Positions 4,709-8,565 of a stretch of DNA of 8,565 nucleotides are shown here, piece by piece. Source of the DNA: Chloroflexi bacterium 13_1_40CM_68_21 (GTDB lineage Bacteria > Chloroflexota > Limnocylindria > P2-11E); NCBI GenBank assembly GCA_001917735.1, contig MNEO01000058.1:1-8565 (forward strand), given 5' to 3'. Under the pieces are notes generated by a model. That model was given only the letters and a program-made list of their open reading frames with translations, had not been told where the DNA came from and did no database searches. The stretch's first letter is position 1, and each line of letters opens with the position of its first letter. A program made the position numbers and the translations under genes.

Positions 4709-5743
4709 GTGCCGGTCCCCGTTCTTCCTGGCCCCTGTCAGCCGCTCTACCCCGCGCGCCCTCTCCGGAACGTCGATAGCGCGGGGTGCGGCATGATCAA
4801 GTACTGCCGGCCGCCGTGGACGGTCACGTGGTGGCCGAATGAGTTTCCGGTGCCCGCGGACTGGCTTGAGCTGACGTTCGCCGACCGTCTCGGCCTGCCG
4901 CCCGCCCTCGAAACGTACCTTGAGCCGAAGCCGGGCGCCGCGCCTGGCGAAGTCGTCTCAGTCGGCCCGGGCATCTGCGCGGTGATTCACAAAGCTCAAG
5001 CCGACGCTGCCTCGCTTGGCGTGACCGCGTTCCAGCTTGTCCGTGGTGGGCTGCTTGGTCCGCGTATTCCCCTGCAAGGTCGGACTGCGCGCCGACCGCG
5101 GCCGCCACGGGCAAGACGTCCGGCCCGTCCGCCTCGACCACCTCGCCCGCCGCGGCCGCGGAAGCTCCCGCGGAACCGCCGCACGCGCGCCGCTGCTCGC
5201 CGCGCCGGCCAGCCGCGCGACCCGAAGACGCCGTACTGCGTCTACTTCGCGATTCAGGGGGACGAGGTCGACACGATCCAGCACGACTTGTTCACGGCGT
5301 CTGAGATTGCGAGCCGCCGGCTGGCGCGCGGCTACGTGGCCGATATTGCGCTCGACCTGAACCTCGGCTGCCCGTCGCTCGATAAGTCGAAGTGTGAGAA
5401 GCAAGCGGAGACGTTCGTGCGGCCGCTTCAAGACTTCCTGGGCTGGCGGCGACCCGAGCCGCCTCAAGGGCCGCGTGAGCTGCCCCGGCTCCGCTTCCGT
5501 GGTCCCCGCATCTATCGGCCGCCCACGCCGACGGCCGAGGCGCCGACGCCCGTGCTGCCGCCCGAGCGTGGCTTGCCCGAGGTGCCCGGCCGCCTCGTGT
5601 GCGTGAAGGATGGTAGCTCGGGCCGCGTCGACTGCTACGACCAGGTGACGAGCGCCAAGGTGTGGTCCAACTGGCAACACGGCTCATGGGCTGGTACCCT
5701 CGCTCCGCCCGAAGCACCTGGTGGTGCCGGCCTTGGTGCCTGA
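4709..5743 (+). CDS. Pro/Arg-rich, Cys-containing putative virion protein
   Basis: It begins at a GTG immediately after the previous stop. The 344-residue product has an N-terminal domain with several Cys and Trp residues (CGMIKYCRPPWTVTWWPN), a low-complexity Pro/Arg segment at about 125-180, then a second ordered domain (TPYCVYFAIQGDEVDTIQHD, then CPSLDKSKC), a Pro-rich linker and a C-terminal part with paired Cys residues. Two ordered regions joined by disordered Pro-rich linkers suggest a spike or DNA-binding virion protein, but no family was recognised. The Pro/Arg segment has poorer third-position GC than an alternative frame across the same bases, so a pair of compensating frameshifts is possible here. 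Confidence 0.65.
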   Translation: MPVPVLPGPCQPLYPARPLRNVDSAGCGMIKYCRPPWTVTWWPNEFPVPADWLELTFADRLGLPPALETYLEPKPGAAPGEVVSVGPGICAVIHKAQADAASLGVTAFQLVRGGLLGPRIPLQGRTARRPRPPRARRPARPPRPPRPPRPRKLPRNRRTRAAARRAGQPRDPKTPYCVYFAIQGDEVDTIQHDLFTASEIASRRLARGYVADIALDLNLGCPSLDKSKCEKQAETFVRPLQDFLGWRRPEPPQGPRELPRLRFRGPRIYRPPTPTAEAPTPVLPPERGLPEVPGRLVCVKDGSSGRVDCYDQVTSAKVWSNWQHGSWAGTLAPPEAPGGAGLGA

Positions 5744-5759
5744 CCGGAGCTCGTGAGCG

Positions 5760-6200
5760 ATGCCCGCGGTGTATCCGATCGAGTGGGTTCCGCCCGTGAA
5801 GACCGGCCGCTATCGGAACCTCCAACGGCGCGACACGTCCGTGTGGGAACGGTGGCTCGACAAGTACGGGTCCACGGTGGACGTCGTCGCCTATGACGTC
5901 GCCGTCGGTGGCGTCGAGCCGACCGCGAGTGAGCTGTCCGAGGTCGAGCGCCGCGGCTTCAAGTACTCGACGTCGCTCAAGATCGACGTGCTACTCCGGA
6001 TCGGCGCCGAGGTGTGGGCCGTCGAGGTCAAGCCCACGGCCTCAGTCGCGGCGGTTGGCGCTGCCGTCGGGTATCCGCTCGTGCTCTCGCGCGAGGAGCC
6101 GGACCTAGGCGTGGTCGGCGGTGGCTTCATCTGCGAGGCGCTGCCGCCGGCGATCGAGTTTCTTGCCGGCGAGCTGAAGCTACGCGCATGGGTGGTCTAG
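5760..6200 (+). CDS. PD-(D/E)XK nuclease-like protein
   Basis: 146 residues. The central segment, K74-I-D76-V-L-L followed by W86-A-V-E89-V-K91, has the acid-strand-ExK arrangement of PD-(D/E)XK nuclease folds, followed by an alpha/beta stretch (VGAAVGYPLVLSRE). An upstream helix with W-E-R-W (29-32) could provide the fourth conserved acid. It lies between putative virion genes and the lysis genes, so it may be a virion-associated or genome-processing nuclease, possibly cutting the terminal palindrome during replication or packaging, which is inference only. Such folds also occur as inactive structural modules. The ribosome site is weak (GAGC-type), and the start follows the previous stop by 16 nt. 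Confidence 0.6.
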   Translation: MPAVYPIEWVPPVKTGRYRNLQRRDTSVWERWLDKYGSTVDVVAYDVAVGGVEPTASELSEVERRGFKYSTSLKIDVLLRIGAEVWAVEVKPTASVAAVGAAVGYPLVLSREEPDLGVVGGGFICEALPPAIEFLAGELKLRAWVV

Positions 6201-6201
6201 C

Positions 6202-6471
6202 GTGACGCGTGGCGAGTTCGCCGAGGCGGTCTATTCCTACTGCGTGCTTCTGACCGCGTACGAGACCGGCGGCTATCGCCCGGTCCAGCGCAACACGGAG
6301 AAGCATGGCGTAGCACACTCGGCCCACCTGGTGAAGCTCGCGAGCGACGTGCAGTATCTCCAACCTGTGCCGCTCGTGAGCCGTGAAGCCTGGGCGCGCC
6401 GTCTCGGCCTCAAGCTCGTGGTCGAGGATACGCACGACCATCTGGAGCCGCTCACGTGGGAGAAGGATTGA
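6202..6471 (+). CDS. Minimal M15-type zinc peptidase, probable endolysin
   Basis: The 89-residue product starts at a GTG two bases after the previous stop. It carries S40-x-H42-x4-A47-x-D49, which matches the S-x-H-x2-G-x-A-x-D zinc-ligand motif of M15 (VanX/DD-carboxypeptidase) enzymes except that Gly is Lys. It also has E75-x2-H78, the catalytic Glu and third zinc ligand in the family's E-x2-H form. Enzymes of this family hydrolyse peptide bonds in the peptidoglycan stem. At 89 residues it is shorter than most, but all four key residues are present. There is no signal peptide, so it would need a membrane-permeabilising partner, and the overlapping next gene encodes a plausible one. Confidence 0.75.
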   Translation: MTRGEFAEAVYSYCVLLTAYETGGYRPVQRNTEKHGVAHSAHLVKLASDVQYLQPVPLVSREAWARRLGLKLVVEDTHDHLEPLTWEKD

Positions 6472-6650
6472 CCGTTGACCAGCTCGTGCAGCTCGTCCGG
6501 GAGTTCGGCTTCCCGGCCGTCGTCGCCGGCTACGTGCTGGTCCGCGTCGACCGCCAGCTCGCTGCTCTGAACCGTACGCTTGGGCAAATCCTGGTCCAGC
6601 TCGCGTTGAACGGCAGTCGCCGCCGGCACGATGACATCCCTTCTCCCTAG
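6456..6650 (+). CDS. YvrJ-family small membrane protein, probable holin
   Basis: The core EFGFPAVVAGYVLVRVDRQL followed by a Leu-rich amphipathic helix matches the YvrJ family pattern (G-F-P, one transmembrane helix with Y-x-L-x-R at its end, then a short charged helix). One membrane segment is predicted at about residues 17-32, with a basic tail. The start is uncertain: GTG at 6456 has GGAG eight bases upstream, while TTG at 6468 overlaps the peptidase stop (TTGA) and follows GGAGAAGGA, giving 60 residues. Adjacency to the peptidase gene makes a holin role likely. The family itself is not experimentally well defined. Confidence 0.7.
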   Translation: MGEGLTVDQLVQLVREFGFPAVVAGYVLVRVDRQLAALNRTLGQILVQLALNGSRRRHDDIPSP

Positions 6651-6713
6651 CTCCCCTCCTCGCCGAATGCGCTCGGGGGGAGCCGCGGCGTCGGGGGGTG
6701 AAATCCCCCTGGC
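6650..6713. terminator. Tandem hairpins after the lysis genes
   Basis: Hairpin one pairs 6650-6656 (GCTCCCC) with 6677-6683 (GGGGAGC) across a 20-nt loop. Hairpin two pairs 6694-6698 (GGGGG) with 6705-6709 (CCCCC) across TGAAAT, with weaker extension to 6690/6713. They directly follow the holin stop codon. Neither has a T tract, so termination is plausible but unproven. Confidence 0.4.
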
Positions 6714-6738
6714 CGCCCACAATGACTACAGCCCGCAG

Positions 6739-6794
6739 TAGGCGTGCCGAACCTGTTCCACCTGGGCGATCGCTTACAGGTTAGGCACGCCTAA
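6739..6794. promoter_or_regulatory. Inverted repeat abutting a start codon; resembles an IdeR/DtxR iron box
   Basis: Bases 6739-6756 are complementary to 6776-6793 with one mismatch in 18, separated by 19 nt; the right arm ends at the ATG of the next gene. The right arm also contains TTAGGC-AC-GCCTAA. Aligned to the actinobacterial IdeR/DtxR iron-box consensus (TTAGGTTAGGCTAACCTAA), 6776-6794 matches 14 of 19 positions by eye. It could be a two-site operator or an RNA hairpin hiding the translation start. No Shine-Dalgarno is visible between it and the ATG. Confidence 0.55.
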
Positions 6795-8437
6795 TGCCCT
6801 TCGGCGAGACGCTGTCCGGGTTCTTCTACAACGAGTACCAACGGTTCATGAAGGGCCTCGACAACCTCACGCTGTCGGAGCGTGAGCGGCTGTTCAAGTC
6901 GTCCCGTCGCCAGCTCCGCGACGCCTCGAAGCCGCGCCTGGTCGAGATACCCGGATGGGACGACGTCGTCCACCTGGGGCCGCGCCTGCCGGTGACCGAC
7001 GAGCAGCGCACCGAGTACTGGAAGGCGTTCCAGGACAAGCGTGCGCCGAATCTCGGTCTCGACGTCGTCCAGGAGATCGAACGCCGCCGCGCGCGCGCCG
7101 AGGCGTTCGCGCGCTCGCCGCTGGATCCGTACTCTCAGGCGTACGGCGAGGTGCACACCGCGCTCGACAACGTCCAGGACTTCATGGGGACGTTGTCGAT
7201 TCTTGGGCACCTCGTGCTCAAGTACGGCTCGAAGATCGGTCTGCGGTTCATTCCTGGGCTCGGCGCCGCGGTGCTCGCGGCGGACGTGCTGACGTGGTCG
7301 ATGTTCTTCGCGCAGCTCGCGTTCCCTGCCTGGCAGTACTTCTGTAACGGTCCGCGCGCGGCGATGCGTGCCGGTCTCGGCACGTTTCTCACGCACCGCG
7401 CGTTCAAGGGCGGCTCGGGCATCCTGGCCCGAGCCGCGACCGGGGGGCTCTCGATCGCGCTCCGTCGACCGATTAGCGCCGACGCGGTCAACACCGTCAT
7501 CCGCGCGGCGCTCGTGATTCCGCAGACGACCGACAACCTCTTCGGGTACGGCCTCTCGCTCGGGCCGATCGTTGGCGTGACGATCGGCAGCTCGTACGCG
7601 CTCGAAGCTCGCTCTCGCGGCGTGCCGGTCGAGGTGCGGTTCACGCCGTCGGCCGAGCATTTCTGGCCGCACGTGCGGCCGCGGCTCCGAGACGCGGCGA
7701 CGTCGTCGCTCTATGACGGCATGGCCGCGGCGGCCGTCTTCGAGCAGGCCGCGTTGCTGCTCGATAGTCGAAGCGGCGCCACGGATCAAGAGCGGCTCCT
7801 GACCGTGGCGGCGCTCCTCGGCGCGGTTGGCGTGCTGGCGCATGACTGGAGCGGTACGGGCTGGCAACGAGAGTTGCCGCGCCTGGCCGCGTTCAAGCCG
7901 GCGCCGGCTCGCCACGCGGTGGACCGTGTCGGTTGGCAGGAGTTCGTCGCGCCCGGTGTCAAATTGCCGCCTCCCAGGTGGCCGGACACCTGGGGGGGTG
8001 AGGCATTCGACACCCCGGCCGCGACGTCGGATCTTGTAGCGGCCGTGGCGGCCGGCCTCGACGGCCTGCGGAAGTCGCGCACGGTCCTCCCGGAGCGTGC
8101 TTTCGTCAACATGGCACTGAACGAGGCCGTCGAGGCGCTCTGGCTGTTCCTCACGGATGACCCGGCCGCGTTCCGTGTGTCGCTCGCGCCTGGCTGGTTG
8201 GCCCTGGAGCGCATGGCCGCGGCCGGGTTCATCGTGCATCCTGGAGCTGACGAGGTGCGCGTCCAGGCGATGTGGAACGAGGCGCGCGCCAAAGTCGAAA
8301 ACTCGAAGCACGCGCTCATGACTCAGGCCGAGTGGAAGCAGCTCGCCGACGCGCACCAAGTGGACTACGTGGTGGCACTGCCCGGTGAGCTGCCCGAGAC
8401 CCCGTCGTCGTCCGAGTATGTCATTCGGTCCGATTGA
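6794..8437 (+). CDS. Large membrane-associated protein of unknown function (547 aa)
   Basis: 547 residues with GC-rich codon use throughout, so coding is secure. The N-terminal 125 residues are charged and helical (LTLSERERLFKSSRRQLRD; VVQEIERRRARAEAFAR). Residues 130-180 are hydrophobic (FIPGLGAAVLAADVLTWSMF, preceded by LGHLVLKYGSKIG), giving one or two membrane segments. A second Gly-rich apolar stretch is at 240-260. The C-terminal half is soluble and Trp-rich. No enzyme motif was recognised. It is the largest protein of the element, sits alone behind an inverted repeat and has no obvious ribosome site. Candidates are a membrane-embedded virion protein, an entry or packaging factor, or a replication protein too diverged to recognise. 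Confidence 0.8.
   Translation: MPFGETLSGFFYNEYQRFMKGLDNLTLSERERLFKSSRRQLRDASKPRLVEIPGWDDVVHLGPRLPVTDEQRTEYWKAFQDKRAPNLGLDVVQEIERRRARAEAFARSPLDPYSQAYGEVHTALDNVQDFMGTLSILGHLVLKYGSKIGLRFIPGLGAAVLAADVLTWSMFFAQLAFPAWQYFCNGPRAAMRAGLGTFLTHRAFKGGSGILARAATGGLSIALRRPISADAVNTVIRAALVIPQTTDNLFGYGLSLGPIVGVTIGSSYALEARSRGVPVEVRFTPSAEHFWPHVRPRLRDAATSSLYDGMAAAAVFEQAALLLDSRSGATDQERLLTVAALLGAVGVLAHDWSGTGWQRELPRLAAFKPAPARHAVDRVGWQEFVAPGVKLPPPRWPDTWGGEAFDTPAATSDLVAAVAAGLDGLRKSRTVLPERAFVNMALNEAVEALWLFLTDDPAAFRVSLAPGWLALERMAAAGFIVHPGADEVRVQAMWNEARAKVENSKHALMTQAEWKQLADAHQVDYVVALPGELPETPSSSEYVIRSD
7410..7437. repeat. Perfect 11-bp hairpin inside the coding region
   Basis: GCGGCTCGGGC (7410-7420) pairs perfectly with 7427-7437 across a six-base loop ATCCTG, inside the 547-residue gene. 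It may simply reflect GC-rich codons, or act as a secondary-structure signal such as a single-strand origin. Confidence 0.5.
7971..7996. repeat. Hairpin inside the coding region
   Basis: CCCAGGTG (7973-7980) and CACCTGGG (7987-7994) pair perfectly around GCCGGA, extended on both sides by one wobble pair and one G-C pair. It lies inside the 547-residue gene. The function, if any, is unknown. Confidence 0.4.
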
Positions 8438-8466
8438 TCGCGAGGGCGCCGGAGTCCGATGGTCCT

Positions 8467-8565
8467 GGACGGAGCCAGCGGGTGCGTGATCGCGCGGAGC
8501 TTCGCGCGATCGCGCGGGTGTACACGTGTGCACACACGTGTACACACGGGGGGCGTAGGGGAGGC
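8467..8565. repeat. Right arm of the long inverted terminal repeat (split)
   Basis: Bases 8467-8484 are the exact inverse complement of 114-131, and 8549-8565 of 98-114. Between them lie 64 nt absent from the left copy. Paired across the window ends, the two blocks form a long outer stem that continues directly into the 20-bp stem at 1-20/72-91, interrupted on the left side only by CAGCTA (92-97). Confidence 0.85.
8485..8547. repeat. Two tandem hairpins inserted in the right terminal arm
   Basis: Hairpin one pairs 8485-8496 with 8503-8514 (one T-G wobble; core GATCGCGCG / CGCGCGATC). Hairpin two pairs 8518-8530 with 8533-8545 (GTGTACACGTGTG and its complement), in effect 12 bp with a four-base loop. 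Together they fill almost the whole insertion that distinguishes the right arm from the left. They could be recognition sites for an initiator or packaging protein. Confidence 0.8.

Noticed and set aside
4958..5680. 240-residue minus-strand open frame opposite the Pro/Arg-rich gene
   Set aside because: Low complexity, no ribosome site, and antisense to a frame with recognisable ordered segments and junctions to neighbours.
6723..6785. 20-residue frame starting at ATG 6723, possible leader peptide
   Set aside because: No ribosome site and it merely crosses the inverted repeat; nothing supports translation.
6791..8545. Long 584-residue minus-strand open frame
   Set aside because: It mirrors the 547-residue plus-strand gene, is extremely Arg-rich and begins inside the terminal hairpins, so it is an antisense shadow.
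1..8565. tRNA genes, CRISPR arrays, insertion sequences and integrase attachment sites
   Set aside because: No cloverleaf, no regularly spaced repeats, no transposase or integrase frame was seen; the terminal repeats lack a transposase and enclose virion genes, so a transposon reading is not supported.

Overview
The window looks like the whole genome, or nearly the whole genome, of a small tailless bacterial virus with some plasmid-like maintenance functions. The DNA is very GC-rich. Most genes have strong AGGAGG-type ribosome sites and many stop/start overlaps, so the host is a high-GC bacterium. The host phylum cannot be fixed: the DnaA boxes match the general TTATCCACA consensus, while one operator-like site resembles actinobacterial iron boxes. 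The two ends of the window are inverted copies of each other, which suggests either a circular molecule opened inside a giant palindrome or a linear molecule with hairpin ends.

Layout. Positions 1-131 hold a T-shaped palindrome, like a parvovirus terminal repeat in form, followed by an inverted repeat shared with the right end. Positions 208-1138 encode an AbrB-like DNA-binding protein overlapping a ParB-like protein that carries a C-terminal zinc ribbon. Directly behind ParB (1143-1209) is a cluster of DnaA boxes, the best candidate replication origin. Positions 1461-2257, on the minus strand, form a tight four-gene operon of tiny proteins, closed by a strong hairpin at 1410-1446. A divergent control region (2258-2401) separates it from the plus-strand late block.

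Late block (2402-6650, plus strand): a small Cys/His protein, a repeat-bearing basic protein, a probable double jelly-roll major capsid protein, a possible minor capsid protein, a Pro/Arg-rich Cys-containing protein, a PD-(D/E)XK-like protein, and then a lysis pair: a minimal M15-type peptidoglycan peptidase and a YvrJ-family holin-like membrane protein. After hairpins and an 18-nt inverted repeat comes a 547-residue membrane-associated protein of unknown function (6794-8437). The window ends in the right arm of the terminal repeat, which contains two extra hairpins.

Inferred programme: AbrB-like and ParB-like proteins with host DnaA handle copying and maintenance, the minus-strand operon is probably early or regulatory, and the plus-strand block builds the particle and lyses the cell. 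No polymerase, Rep nuclease, packaging ATPase, integrase, protelomerase or tail gene was seen. That makes the origin, the ends and the packaging route the most unusual parts of this element. No database search was possible, so family names rest on motifs read from the translated sequence.
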